Made by a program: the position numbers and the translations under genes. The notes under the pieces were generated by a model. The model saw nothing but the letters and a program-made list of their open reading frames with translations. It was not told where the DNA came from and did no database searches. This document shows, one piece after another, positions 7,419 to 16,725 of a stretch of 64,000 bases of DNA (the stretch's first letter is position 1; every line of letters begins with the position of its first letter). The stretch covers positions 7,998,001-8,062,000 of the forward strand of contig NZ_CP108131.1 of assembly GCF_036203305.1 (NCBI RefSeq). The letters are read 5' to 3'. This DNA is from Streptomyces sp. NBC_00190 (lineage in GTDB: Bacteria > Actinomycetota > Actinomycetes > Streptomycetales > Streptomycetaceae).

Positions 7419-8540
7419 TCAGGGTCCTTGCGGCGGGCGGACGGTGAGGGTCCCCTCCGGGTCGTGGGTGATGTGGGTGGCGAAAGCCCGGCTGGTGCGG
7501 GCGAGAACCTCGTGGAGCCAGCCGGTGTCCTCACGTGAGGCGTGCCGCAGGCGCATCCGGTGGGCCTGCAGGGGGACGAGGCGGGCGTGGTCGAGCCGGC
7601 CCGTGTCCGGCTCCAGCGAGATGAGGTACAGCAGCCGCAGATCGTCCCTGTACTGCTCGTGGCCGCCGATGCCCTCGTAGTCGTCGATCAGGTCCCCGCA
7701 GCCGTAGAAGACCGGATGGCCCCGGTACACCTCGAACGGGCGCGGATGGTGCGAGGAGTGTCCGTGGACGACGTCCGCGCCACCGTCGACGAGTGCGTGC
7801 GCGAAGCGGATCTGATCGCGCGGGACGGCGTAGCCCCAATTGGAACCCCAATGGACCGACACGACCACGAGGTCGCCGGACCGTTTCGCCTGCCGGATGC
7901 GGCCGGTCACCTCGGCCGCGGCCGCGTCCGAGGCCTCGTCCGAGAGGTCGATCCCGCTCCGGTCCGCGGTGGCTGCCCAGCTGTGGGGGATACCGCTCGA
8001 CGCCATGCCCAGGGAGTGGACCAGCAGGCGCCGGTTCCCGGAGAGGGAGAGGGCCGCGGGCCGCCGCGCCTCCTCCAGGTCCTGGCCCGCCCCCGCCGTC
8101 CGCAGTCCCGCGGCGGCGAGCGAGTCGAGGGTCTCGGCCAGCCCGGGGCGGCCGTAGTCCAGGACGTGATTGTTGGCGAGGACGGAGGCATCGGGACGGG
8201 CGGCGGCCAGACAGGGCAGGTTGGCGGGGTGCATCCGGTAGTGCACCGCCTTGCCGGGGGCGACATCGTCACTCTGGGTGACGGATGTCTCCAGGTTGAG
8301 GATCCGGGCGTCGGGCGCGGCCGCGTCGAGGAGGTCCAGGGCCTCTCCCCAGGGCCAGGTGAAGGGCGCCCGGCGCGGAATCGTGCCGTTCACCGCCTCC
8401 GCCAGCTCGACGTACGTGCGGGCATCGGTGACGTACGCCTCCGGCAGGGCCGGGTCGCCGGGGTGCGGAAGGATCTGGTCGACGCCGCGGCCGAGCATCA
8501 CGTCACCGGCGAGGAACAGCGTCACGAGTTCACCGCCCAT
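7419..8540 (-). CDS. CapA-family putative metallophosphatase
   Basis: 373 aa member of the CapA/PgsA (poly-gamma-glutamate synthesis) family with a calcineurin-like fold. Visible metal-site motifs: FLAGDVMLGRG near the N-terminus, LNLETSVTQ, LANNHVLDYG, VVSVHWGSNWG and VHGHSSHHP. No signal peptide, unlike classical CapA, so it may act in the cytoplasm on a small phosphorylated or amide substrate. TAGCCT ends 6 nt before the ATG and GGAGAG fills the gap. It lies 80 bp downstream of the secreted glycosidase on the same strand and may be co-transcribed. Confidence 0.85.
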   Translation of the reverse strand: MGGELVTLFLAGDVMLGRGVDQILPHPGDPALPEAYVTDARTYVELAEAVNGTIPRRAPFTWPWGEALDLLDAAAPDARILNLETSVTQSDDVAPGKAVHYRMHPANLPCLAAARPDASVLANNHVLDYGRPGLAETLDSLAAAGLRTAGAGQDLEEARRPAALSLSGNRRLLVHSLGMASSGIPHSWAATADRSGIDLSDEASDAAAAEVTGRIRQAKRSGDLVVVSVHWGSNWGYAVPRDQIRFAHALVDGGADVVHGHSSHHPRPFEVYRGHPVFYGCGDLIDDYEGIGGHEQYRDDLRLLYLISLEPDTGRLDHARLVPLQAHRMRLRHASREDTGWLHEVLARTSRAFATHITHDPEGTLTVRPPQGP

Positions 8541-8620
8541 CTCTCCAGGCTAGGCCGCTGGGCCGGTGTCCCGCCGGGCGTGGGCCGGCCGCATGCCGCG
8601 ACCGGCCCGCCCCGGGCGCC

Positions 8621-10582
8621 TCAGCCGACCTGGACCGTGACCGTGCGGCCCGGGGCCACGACCGGGGTCACGTAGGTGTAGGTCACCCCGTCGATCATCT
8701 TGGTGCGGGCGGGCCGGGCCACCCCGTCGACCGTGACCGTGGCGAACGTGCCGGTGAAGCGGGCCTCCCAGGTGTACGAGGAGCTGCCCGAACTGTGCGT
8801 GAGCGACGACTTCGTCGCCCCGTCGTGGCGGAGGGAGAAGGCCGAGCCCCCCACCCGGAGGTCGTCGATCCGCAGCCAGTCCATGCCCGACGGCAGCCTG
8901 GACTGGGTGCTCAGGGTGCGTGCGGGCGCGTTGGGGGTGACACCCATCAGGCCCTCGACGGTCTGGCCGAGCAGGGTGAAGGAGACCTCGGGGTAGTCCC
9001 CGTTGGTGCCCTGCTTGGTGTTCACGTGCTGGATGTCCTTGCGGTCGTAGACGTCCTTCATCCACTTCCAGGCGGTGTCGTTGCGGTTGTTCCGGAAGAA
9101 GGTGTCCGGGAGGTAGGTGAGGGCTTCGACGTTGGAGGGCCGGCCCGCGCCCGAGGCCTGCTGGTCGATGTAGTCCAGGTAGGCCTCCCGGCGGGCGCCG
9201 GGTTCGACGATCTGCTTCATCGGCATGAACCAGCTGTTCTCCTTGCCCCACCCGGTCAGGGCGCGGCCGTCCGTGGTGTAGCCGCGCACCATGTCCGCGC
9301 CCGAACCGGTCCCGCTCCAGGTCGAGTTGAAGTACGCCTTCAGGTCCCGGGCCTTGGACTCGTACCGGTCCGCGAGCGTGCAGTCCCCCTTGGCCCGGGC
9401 GAGCGAGGCCATCGCCAGGTACGCCTGGTACTGGGAGCCGATCGCGTCGCCGGCCTCGGCGAGCGGCTCGCCGCTCTGCTCGTTGTAGCTCGCCGTGCCC
9501 TGGAAGATGCCCTTGCCGGTGCCCTCCGCCACCTTGACGGCGCCGTTGTCCTTGAGCCCGTCGTGCAGCGTGACGAACTCGTCGGTGGCGTGCCGGTAGA
9601 AGTCCCACAGGGCCGGGTCCTCGACGTACGAGCGGTCCCCGCTCCAGCGGTACGCCTCCTCGGACTTCTGCACCAGCTCGAAGGTGGCGGGCACCTCGCG
9701 GACGAAGTTCGTGGGGCTCTTGTAGTCGATCGAGAGGTAGGTCTTCGCGTCGAAGTTGAGCGCCCACGCCGGGTAGTACTTGTGCGCGGGAGTGGCGGAC
9801 GCGGCGAAGGAGCGGAGCATCGTCTTGTTCTCCGCGTGCAGGCCGAGGACCCCGGCGCCGGCCAGCTGGTGGGCCATGTCGCGCGAGTAGTAGCCGCTGC
9901 GGTTCGCGTACCCGGCCCAGTACGAGGCGGCGTAGGTGCCGGTGCCGCTGCCGCCGGTGTTGTTCTCGTCGACGTTGAGCGGGCCCTGGGTGCCGGGCAG
10001 GTGGACCCAGCTGTTGGCCTTCCGCTTGGACCAGTCGAACATCTCGACGATCTTCGGGTCGGAGGAGCTGATCCGGGGGTCCGCCGGGGAGGCGGGGGAG
10101 AGCATCACGTCGTCGGCGTTGACCCAGGCGTCCCCCGACTCGAAGGCGATCTCCAGCCTGTCGCCGCGGGTGAGGGAGATCCGGCTGAGCGTGTAGCGGC
10201 GGTAGTTGGAGGCGCTGGGCAGCGTCTGCGCGGCGGCGACCACGCCGTTGACGCGGGCGACGTACCGGCCGTTCGGCCCGCCCGTCGCGATCCAGGCGGA
10301 TATGTCGTACACGCCCGTGCCCGCGGCCGTCACGGTCTGGGACACCTTCATTCCGGGCCCGGCGTCGAGGTAGGCGAGCCGCGCCCCGCCGTGCGGGTAG
10401 TTCGTGGCGACTCCGGTGCCGGAGGTGAACTGCCATCCCGTACCGCCCTGTTCGAAGCCGGGGTTGGCGATGGTGAGCGGGGCGGGCGCCGGCGCCGCCG
10501 TGGCGGGGCTGCCGAGGACGAGCGGGGTGAGCGGGGCGAGCAGGGCGAGTGCGGACAGCAGCGACACACGGGAACGCGTCAT
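8621..10582 (-). CDS. Secreted six-hairpin glycosidase-like enzyme
   Basis: 653 aa. The start is the ATG after GGGAG that opens a good signal peptide (SLLSALALLAPLTPLVLG, cut near Ala-Thr-Ala-Ala). Next is a carbohydrate-binding-type beta domain (residues ~30-170, beginning TIANPGFEQGGTGW). A long alpha-helical part, read as an (alpha/alpha)6 barrel, follows (residues ~180-560) and a small beta domain ends the protein. The barrel has the paired acidic and aromatic stretches of inverting glycosidases. I cannot assign a GH family. It is divergent from the GH36 transport operon and shares its regulatory region, so it probably releases the sugar that operon imports. Confidence 0.75.
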   Translation of the reverse strand: MTRSRVSLLSALALLAPLTPLVLGSPATAAPAPAPLTIANPGFEQGGTGWQFTSGTGVATNYPHGGARLAYLDAGPGMKVSQTVTAAGTGVYDISAWIATGGPNGRYVARVNGVVAAAQTLPSASNYRRYTLSRISLTRGDRLEIAFESGDAWVNADDVMLSPASPADPRISSSDPKIVEMFDWSKRKANSWVHLPGTQGPLNVDENNTGGSGTGTYAASYWAGYANRSGYYSRDMAHQLAGAGVLGLHAENKTMLRSFAASATPAHKYYPAWALNFDAKTYLSIDYKSPTNFVREVPATFELVQKSEEAYRWSGDRSYVEDPALWDFYRHATDEFVTLHDGLKDNGAVKVAEGTGKGIFQGTASYNEQSGEPLAEAGDAIGSQYQAYLAMASLARAKGDCTLADRYESKARDLKAYFNSTWSGTGSGADMVRGYTTDGRALTGWGKENSWFMPMKQIVEPGARREAYLDYIDQQASGAGRPSNVEALTYLPDTFFRNNRNDTAWKWMKDVYDRKDIQHVNTKQGTNGDYPEVSFTLLGQTVEGLMGVTPNAPARTLSTQSRLPSGMDWLRIDDLRVGGSAFSLRHDGATKSSLTHSSGSSSYTWEARFTGTFATVTVDGVARPARTKMIDGVTYTYVTPVVAPGRTVTVQVG

Positions 10583-10798
10583 CGGGTTCTCCCGGGTTGA
10601 GGTGGGGCGACCGGTCTGCGGTGAGCTGGGCGCGCGGCACGCTAGCAACCACTCTTGAAGGTTTGCAATGGATCTCACCAGAATTGCTTGCTGGATCAAA
10701 CTGAAAGTTTTCATCTTTCTATTGCAAGTCGAGAGTTGACGTTGTTACAGTCCCGGCCAGTCGGGCTTCCGCAACGGTGCGAGCAGGGGTGGTCAGCA
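10583..10798. promoter_or_regulatory. Divergent promoter/operator region of the GH36 locus
   Basis: AT-rich for this genome. It holds two TTGCAA hexamers (10663-10668 and 10722-10727) that form a TTGCAAT...ATTGCAA inverted pair, and between them the inverted repeat TGAAAGTTTTCA (10702-10713). TTGAC at 10736-10740 is a possible -35 for the plus-strand operon. The LacI protein encoded at 15676 is the obvious candidate ligand; which motif it binds is not determined. Confidence 0.5.
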
Positions 10799-12145
10799 AT
10801 GGAACTGGAACGTCGAAGAGTGCTGCGGATCGGCGGCGCGATCGCCGCGGGAGCCGGGCTCACCGGCCTGACCGCCTGCTCCGGCACCGGCGACACGGGC
10901 CAAGGCGGAACCACCGGCGAGAAGCACAAGGGCAGGATCTCGGTCTGGTCCTGGCAAGGGCCGGCGGCCGAGATGAAGGCCCTCGTCCCGGAGTTCAACA
11001 AGAAGTACCCGGAGATCGAGGTGACGATCGAGGACATCGGCAACCCGGCGATCTGGGACAAGATCACCACTGGTCTGGCAGCCGGAGGCCAGGGCCTCGC
11101 CGACGTCCTGCACATCGGCGTCGACTACCTGCCGGGCTACGTGGAGAAGTTCCCCGGCGGCCTCGCCGACCTCGGCCCGCTGGGTGCGAACGCCTACCGG
11201 GACGCCTTCGCCCAGGGCCTGTGGCAGACCGTGACCCCCGACGGCAAGCGCGTCAACGCCCTTCCCTGGGAGGCGAACTCGGCGGGCTTCTACTACCGCG
11301 CCGACCTCTTCGAGAAGGCCGGGGTCGACGCCGGCGCCCTCCAGACCTGGGAGGAAACCATCGAGGCCGGCAAGGAGATCAAGCAGAAGACCGGCGCCCA
11401 CCTGCTGGGCATAGACAAGCCCGCCTCGCAGGCCGACGCCGCCAACTTCTTCCAGATGCTCCTGCAGTTGCAGGGCACCTTCTACTTCAACCTCGCCGGG
11501 GACATCACCCTCGACTCTCCGGAGGCCGTGAAGGCCATGACGCTCATCAAGACGATGAACGACGCCGGCCTGGTCAGTGACCTCTCCGGGGGCTGGAACA
11601 CCCTGATGACCTCCCTGAAACAAGGGACCGCGGCCGTCCTCCCCATGCCCACCTGGTTCGGCGGCGTCGTCGAGGAGCAGGTGCCCGAGGAAGCGGGGAA
11701 GTGGAAGGTCCGGCTTCCCCCGGCCGTACGCCGGGGCGGCTCCACCGCAGCCATGGTCAACTCCACCCACCTCGCCGTCGCGGGCAGCAGCAAGCACCAG
11801 GCGGCCGCCTGGTCCTTCGTCGAGTTCGTCCTCACCCGCCCGTCCTCCCAGGTGCAGATCTACAAGGGCAAGGGCATCGCCCCCGCCCTGATGCAGGCGT
11901 ACGACGACGCGGTCTTCCACGAGCCCTCGCCGTTCTTCAGCGGCCAGAAGAAGGGCGAGGTCTTCCTGGACGCCCTCAAGGCACCCTCGTCCGCCTTCAA
12001 CTACACCGCCGACTACGCCCGCGCCCTCAAGCTGGTCACCGACGCCCAGTCCAAGGTGCTCCTGGGGGGCGCGGACCCGGCGAAGGTGCTGGGGGAGGCC
12101 GCCGACCAGCTCGCCCGGCAGACCGGACGCAAGGTCTCCCGATGA
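10799..12145 (+). CDS. Sugar-binding lipoprotein of ABC importer (GH36 operon)
   Basis: 448 aa family 1 solute-binding protein. The ATG gives an N-terminus with RRRVLRIGGAIAAGAG and lipobox LTAC, a twin-arginine-like lipoprotein signal, so the mature protein should be anchored outside by a lipidated Cys. The core contains ISVWSWQGPAAEMKALVPEFNKKYP, the usual first strand and helix of CUT1 binding proteins. It is the first gene of an operon with two permeases, GH36 and LacI. The enzyme downstream suggests alpha-galactosides such as melibiose or raffinose-type sugars as ligand (inference). Confidence 0.92.
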   Translation: MELERRRVLRIGGAIAAGAGLTGLTACSGTGDTGQGGTTGEKHKGRISVWSWQGPAAEMKALVPEFNKKYPEIEVTIEDIGNPAIWDKITTGLAAGGQGLADVLHIGVDYLPGYVEKFPGGLADLGPLGANAYRDAFAQGLWQTVTPDGKRVNALPWEANSAGFYYRADLFEKAGVDAGALQTWEETIEAGKEIKQKTGAHLLGIDKPASQADAANFFQMLLQLQGTFYFNLAGDITLDSPEAVKAMTLIKTMNDAGLVSDLSGGWNTLMTSLKQGTAAVLPMPTWFGGVVEEQVPEEAGKWKVRLPPAVRRGGSTAAMVNSTHLAVAGSSKHQAAAWSFVEFVLTRPSSQVQIYKGKGIAPALMQAYDDAVFHEPSPFFSGQKKGEVFLDALKAPSSAFNYTADYARALKLVTDAQSKVLLGGADPAKVLGEAADQLARQTGRKVSR

Positions 12146-13065
12146 CCGCGACGCTCACCGGCCGCACGGCCCCGGCCGCCCCCTCCCGGGGGGCGGCCCC
12201 GAGGTCCCGGCCGCGTCGCCGCGTCGCCCCGTACCTCTTCGTACTGCCCGCGCTGCTGCTCTTCGCCGCCTTCAAGATCTACCCCATCGGCCGGTCCTTC
12301 GTGATCAGCCTCCACAAGACCGTCGGCGGGACCGAGCGGTTCGTCGGCGTCGACAACTACACCCGGCTGCTGGGCGATCCGCTGTTCTGGACCGCCCTGA
12401 AGAACACCTCGGTGATCCTCGCCGTCCAGGTACCGCTGATGCTGGCCCTCGCCACCGGGCTCGCCGTCGCCCTGAACTCCACCCTGCTGCGCGGCCGCGC
12501 GGTCTTCCGGCTCGGCTTCTTCCTACCGATGGTCACCGGCCTGGTCGCCTACGGCATCTTGTTCTCCGTGCTGCTGAGCAAGGACTACGGGCTGCTCAAC
12601 TGGCTGCTGGACCTCTTCGGCGCGGACCCCGTGCCGTGGCTGACCGACCCCCTGTGGGCGAAGGCCTCCCTCGGTCTCGCCCTGACCTGGCACTACACCG
12701 GATACAACGCGGTGATCCTGCTCGCCCGCCTGCAGGCCGTTCCCGCCGAGCTGTACGACGCGGCGGCCGTGGACGGGGCCGGCGCCTGGACGTCCTTCCG
12801 TCATGTCACCCTGCCGGGTCTGCGCCCCGCGCTCCTGCTCACCACGGTGCTCTCCACCATCGGCACCCTGCAGGTCTTCGACGAGCCGTACGTGCTGACC
12901 GGCGGCGGCCCGGACAACGCCACCCTGACCATCGGCGTGTACCTGTACCAGAACGCCTTCAAATACTTCGACTTCGGGTACGCCTCCGCGATCGCCTACG
13001 CCCTGGCCGTCCTCATCGGCATCCTCGGCATGATCCAGTTCCGCCTCCTGGGGGAGAAGCCATGA
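12142..13065 (+). CDS. MalF-like sugar ABC permease (GH36 operon)
   Basis: 307 aa, start ATG overlapping the binding-protein stop as ATGA. Six hydrophobic segments; the first, APYLFVLPALLLFAAFKIYPI, follows an Arg/Pro-rich N-terminus. The EAA loop reads DAAAVDGAGAWTSFRHVTLPGL. The loop after the third span is of ordinary length, unlike the 443-aa homologue at 1001. It forms the channel with the next gene. Confidence 0.92.
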   Translation: MTATLTGRTAPAAPSRGAAPRSRPRRRVAPYLFVLPALLLFAAFKIYPIGRSFVISLHKTVGGTERFVGVDNYTRLLGDPLFWTALKNTSVILAVQVPLMLALATGLAVALNSTLLRGRAVFRLGFFLPMVTGLVAYGILFSVLLSKDYGLLNWLLDLFGADPVPWLTDPLWAKASLGLALTWHYTGYNAVILLARLQAVPAELYDAAAVDGAGAWTSFRHVTLPGLRPALLLTTVLSTIGTLQVFDEPYVLTGGGPDNATLTIGVYLYQNAFKYFDFGYASAIAYALAVLIGILGMIQFRLLGEKP

Positions 13066-13892
13066 CCGCCGCCCGCCACCGGGGCAGGAGCATCCTGCTG
13101 ACCTCCGGACTCGCCATAGCGCTCGCCGCCTTCGCGCTCCCCTTCTACTGGCTCGTGGTCGCCGCCACCCACAGCTCCTCGGAGATCTTCGACAGCCCGC
13201 CGCCGCTGCTGCCCGGCGGACACCTCGCCGCCAACCTCCGAACGCTCCAGGACACCGCCCAGTTCGGCCGGGTGGTCCTCAACTCCCTTCTCATCGCGGT
13301 CATCTACACGCTGTGCGCGGGAGCCGTCTGCGCCCTGGCCGGATACGGCTTCGCCAAGTACCGCTTCCGGGGCCGCGAGGCACTGTTCGGGCTGCTCATG
13401 CTCGGGCTCGTCATCCCCGCCCAGGTCACCCTCGTACCGCTCTTCCAGATGATGGCCGAACTGCGCTGGCTGAACACCTACCAGGCCGTGATCATGCCCA
13501 ACCTGGCCCTGCCCTTCGGCATCTTCCTGATGCGCCAGTCGATGGCCGCGCTCCCCGACGAACTCCTCGACTCGGGCCGCATCGACGGCTGCGGTGAACT
13601 GCGACTGTTCTGGAAGGTCGTGCTCCCACCGATGAAGCCCGCGCTGGCCGCCCTGGCGATCTTCCTCTTCCTCTACCAGTGGAACGACTTCGTCTGGCCG
13701 CTGATCGTCCTGCGCGACAGCGCCTCGTACACCATCCCGGTGGCCCTGGCCTCCCTCCAGGGCCTCGACGACACCGACTACGGCGCGATCCTCGCGGGAA
13801 CAGCGGCCGCCGCGATCCCGATGGCCCTCGTATTCCTGGCGCTCCAGCGCCAGTTCGTGTCCGGCCTGCTCGCCGGCGCCGTGAAGGAGTGA
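13062..13892 (+). CDS. MalG-like sugar ABC permease (GH36 operon)
   Basis: 276 aa, ATG overlapping the previous stop as ATGA, with GGGGGAGAAG as ribosome site. Six hydrophobic segments; the EAA-type loop reads DSGRIDGCGELRLFWKVVLPP. It has a Gly-Ala-Val-Lys-Glu C-terminus typical of MalG subunits. Translationally coupled on both sides. Confidence 0.92.
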   Translation: MTAARHRGRSILLTSGLAIALAAFALPFYWLVVAATHSSSEIFDSPPPLLPGGHLAANLRTLQDTAQFGRVVLNSLLIAVIYTLCAGAVCALAGYGFAKYRFRGREALFGLLMLGLVIPAQVTLVPLFQMMAELRWLNTYQAVIMPNLALPFGIFLMRQSMAALPDELLDSGRIDGCGELRLFWKVVLPPMKPALAALAIFLFLYQWNDFVWPLIVLRDSASYTIPVALASLQGLDDTDYGAILAGTAAAAIPMALVFLALQRQFVSGLLAGAVKE

Positions 13893-13894
13893 CC

Positions 13895-15679
13895 GTGCAG
13901 ACCACCACCGCCCCGGCGGACGGCACCGAGGCCGTGACCACCGCGGGGCTCGCGCCCGCCCGCCACGAGCCGCTGCTCGACGGGGTGTCGGTCGCCGTTC
14001 TCTCCCACACCCCCGGCGTCCGCCCCGCCTGGTCCCTCGGCGAACTCACGGCAGGACTGCACGTGCTGGAGGTGCGGGCCGACGGCGCCCCCGTCGAGAT
14101 CCGCTTCTCCGTGCCCCTGGGCGACGCCGCCGGATACTGGCATCCCCAGGGCGGCTGGCGGCGCACCCTCCTCGCGGACTGGGAAGGCCGCTCCCGGGTC
14201 TCCCTGGTCGACGGACACGCCGCGGGATGCCTGTACGACCACACCGGCGCCACCCTCCTGACCTTCGCCGCCGCCGACCCGGTCCCCGAGGCGGCCCTGC
14301 GCTTCGGCGTGTCCGAGGAGAACGACACCCACGTCGTCCACCTCCGCCTGCCCGCCTCACGGCAGCCCCACCGGCTCCTGCTCGTTCCCCGCTCACCGTC
14401 CGTGGCCGCGGCCGCGCGGGTACTGCGCGCCTGGTTCGCCGCCGCGCTCACCCCCATGCCGGTGCCCGACGCGGCCCGCACCCCCGTCTACTCCACCTGG
14501 TACGCCTTCAACCAGGACGTCAGTGCGGACGCCGTCGAGACCCAGGCCGAACTGGCCGCGGGCCTCGGCTGCGGTGCGCTGATCCTGGACGACGGCTGGC
14601 AGGAACTGGGCCACGGGCGCGGATACGCGGGCTGCGGGGACTGGCGTCCCGACCGGGCCAAGTTCCCGGACTTCGCCGGGCACGTGGCCCGGGTCCGGGC
14701 CCACGGACTGCGCTACCTGGCCTGGGTGGCGCCCCTGCTGCTCGGCTCCGACGCCGCCTGCCACGACCGGTGGGCGCCCTGCGCGCCCGCCGCCGCCACC
14801 GTGCCCGGCGCGCACGTGCTCGACCCGCGCCGCCCCGAGGTACGCGCCCACGTCGTCGGGCACTGCGTCCGGCTGGTCCGGGCGTACGGGCTCGACGGAC
14901 TGAAGCTCGACTTCCTCGACCAGGCCATGGTGTACGCGCAGGACGGCGCGGGCGATGTCGGACAGGCCATGGTGATCCTGCTGACGGAGCTGCGCGCGGC
15001 CCTGGAAGCCGTACGTCCGGGCCTGCTGCTGGAACTGCGGCAGCCCTACACGGGACCCGGCATGGCTCCCTTCGGCAACATGCTGCGCTCTTTCGACTGC
15101 CCGGCGGACGCGACCGCGAACCGGGTCCGCACGCTCGACACCGCACTGCTCGCCGTCGGCGGCGCCGTCCACTCCGACATGCTCCTGTGGTCGCCGGACG
15201 CGCCCGTGACCGCGGTTGCCCGGCAGCTGATCGGGGCCCTGCACGCGGTGCCGCAGATCTCCGTACGGCTGGACCGCGTACCGGCGGCGCACCGGGAGAC
15301 GGTCGGCTTCTGGCTGCGGCAGTGGCGGCTGCGCCGCGAGCTGCTGCTGGACGGGGAGGTCGAGCCCGGCCGACCCGACGAGCTCTACCCGCTGGTGCGG
15401 GCCAGCGCCGGGGACCACTGCCTGCTGAGCGTGCACGGCGACCGGGTCGTCCCGCTGGACGTCTCCGCACACCGGCACTTCCACCTGGTCAACGGCTCGG
15501 ACCGGGACCGGGTGATGGTCGAGGTGCAGGGCGGCGGGGCCCGGATCCAGGGCACGGTCCACGGGCCCGACGGCCGTATCATGGACGGTCCGCCGGCGTA
15601 TCTGCCTGCGGGAGCACGCTCGCTGGCCGTGCCGCGCGGCGGTCTGGCATCGCTCACGATCACGGAAGGACCGCGATGA
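13895..15679 (+). CDS. GH36-family alpha-galactosidase-type glycosidase
   Basis: 594 aa. GTG 13895 has AAGGAG 5 nt upstream; a GTG six bases earlier overlaps that site. Layout: beta-sandwich N-terminal part (~1-190), a barrel beginning TPVYSTWYAFNQDVSADAVE, then a C-terminal beta domain. GH36 hallmarks are present: DDGW after LIL, nucleophile Asp339 in GLKLDFLD, and Asp401 in RSFDCPAD as acid/base. No signal peptide, so it acts on imported sugar. About 100 residues shorter than classical GH36 enzymes. Alpha-galactosidase is the likeliest activity; other alpha-specificities exist in the family. Confidence 0.85.
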   Translation: MQTTTAPADGTEAVTTAGLAPARHEPLLDGVSVAVLSHTPGVRPAWSLGELTAGLHVLEVRADGAPVEIRFSVPLGDAAGYWHPQGGWRRTLLADWEGRSRVSLVDGHAAGCLYDHTGATLLTFAAADPVPEAALRFGVSEENDTHVVHLRLPASRQPHRLLLVPRSPSVAAAARVLRAWFAAALTPMPVPDAARTPVYSTWYAFNQDVSADAVETQAELAAGLGCGALILDDGWQELGHGRGYAGCGDWRPDRAKFPDFAGHVARVRAHGLRYLAWVAPLLLGSDAACHDRWAPCAPAAATVPGAHVLDPRRPEVRAHVVGHCVRLVRAYGLDGLKLDFLDQAMVYAQDGAGDVGQAMVILLTELRAALEAVRPGLLLELRQPYTGPGMAPFGNMLRSFDCPADATANRVRTLDTALLAVGGAVHSDMLLWSPDAPVTAVARQLIGALHAVPQISVRLDRVPAAHRETVGFWLRQWRLRRELLLDGEVEPGRPDELYPLVRASAGDHCLLSVHGDRVVPLDVSAHRHFHLVNGSDRDRVMVEVQGGGARIQGTVHGPDGRIMDGPPAYLPAGARSLAVPRGGLASLTITEGPR

Positions 15680-16689
15680 AGGTCGGGATCACCGAGGTCG
15701 CAGCTCGCGCCCAGGTCAGCGAGGCGACCGTCAGCCGGGTGATCAACCGACGCCAGGGCGTGTCGAAGAAGACCCGGGACGCGGTCGAACAGGCCATGGC
15801 GGAGCTCGGCTACGAACGGCAGACGCAGGGCCAACTGGTGGCGGTGATCACCGAGTTCGTCTCCAATCCGTTCTTCGCCGATGTGGCCGAGCGCATCGAG
15901 TCGGCACTCGCCCCGCACGGACTGAAGACGGTCCTGTGCCCCGCCTTCCCTGGCGGTGTGCAGGAGCGGGACTTCATCTCCGCGCTCGTCGACAAGGGTG
16001 TCGCGGCCGTCGTCTTCCTGTCCGCCTCCAACACCGTCGAGGGCGCCGACACCGAGACGTACGAACTGCTGCGCCAGCGCCGGGTCCCTTATGTCGGGAT
16101 CAACGGCGAGTTCGCGGACGGAGTGCCCACCCCGGTCTTCTCCACGGACGACGCGCTCGCCGCCGAACTGGCCGTCGACCACCTCCACCGGCTGGGTCAC
16201 CGGAGCATCGGGATGGCCTCGGGGCCGGCGGGCAACCAGCCCGCCGACCGCCGGGTTCGGGGATTCCTGGAAGCCATGGCCAAGCGGGGCATCGAGGACC
16301 CGGAGCGCTGGGTGGTACGGCAGTCCTACACGGTGGAGGGCGGCCAGGCGGCCGTCGGCCCGCTGCTCGCACTGGGCGCGACCGCGATCGTGGCGGCCAG
16401 CGACTACATGGCTCTCGGAGCGATCCGGGGCGTCCGGCGCCAGGGGCGCTCCGTGCCCGGCGACGTGTCGGTGGTGGGCTACGACGGTTCGGCCATCACC
16501 GAGTTCACGGACCCGCCCCTGACCACGGTCCGGCAGCCGGCCGACAGGCTGGCACTGGAGGTGGGCCGCAGCGTGCTGGCACTGGTCAGCAACCGGGACG
16601 TACCGGTCGGGGAACTGCTGTTCGATCCCGAGCTGGTCATCCGGGCCACCACCGGACCGGCTCCGGGGGAACCGGGCCCCGGAGCCTGA
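15676..16689 (+). CDS. LacI-family regulator of the GH36 operon
   Basis: 337 aa. Start ATG overlaps the GH36 stop as ATGA. The N-terminal helix-turn-helix is ITEVAARAQVSEATVSRVIN, followed by the hinge helix and a periplasmic-binding-like core (from about residue 57, LVAVITEFVSNPFFADV). It ends with the usual SVVGYDGSAITEFTDPPLTTVRQ. As the last gene of the operon it probably represses the operon and the divergent secreted glycosidase until the inducing sugar binds. Confidence 0.92.
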   Translation: MKVGITEVAARAQVSEATVSRVINRRQGVSKKTRDAVEQAMAELGYERQTQGQLVAVITEFVSNPFFADVAERIESALAPHGLKTVLCPAFPGGVQERDFISALVDKGVAAVVFLSASNTVEGADTETYELLRQRRVPYVGINGEFADGVPTPVFSTDDALAAELAVDHLHRLGHRSIGMASGPAGNQPADRRVRGFLEAMAKRGIEDPERWVVRQSYTVEGGQAAVGPLLALGATAIVAASDYMALGAIRGVRRQGRSVPGDVSVVGYDGSAITEFTDPPLTTVRQPADRLALEVGRSVLALVSNRDVPVGELLFDPELVIRATTGPAPGEPGPGA

Positions 16690-16725
16690 TCCGGGCGGCG
16701 GCCACGGCGCCGTCCGGCAGGCGCT

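Noticed and set aside
8795..10600. 600-codon plus-strand open frame opposite the secreted glycosidase
   Set aside because: Val/Gly/Arg-rich translation without domains; the minus strand has the signal peptide and proper codon bias.
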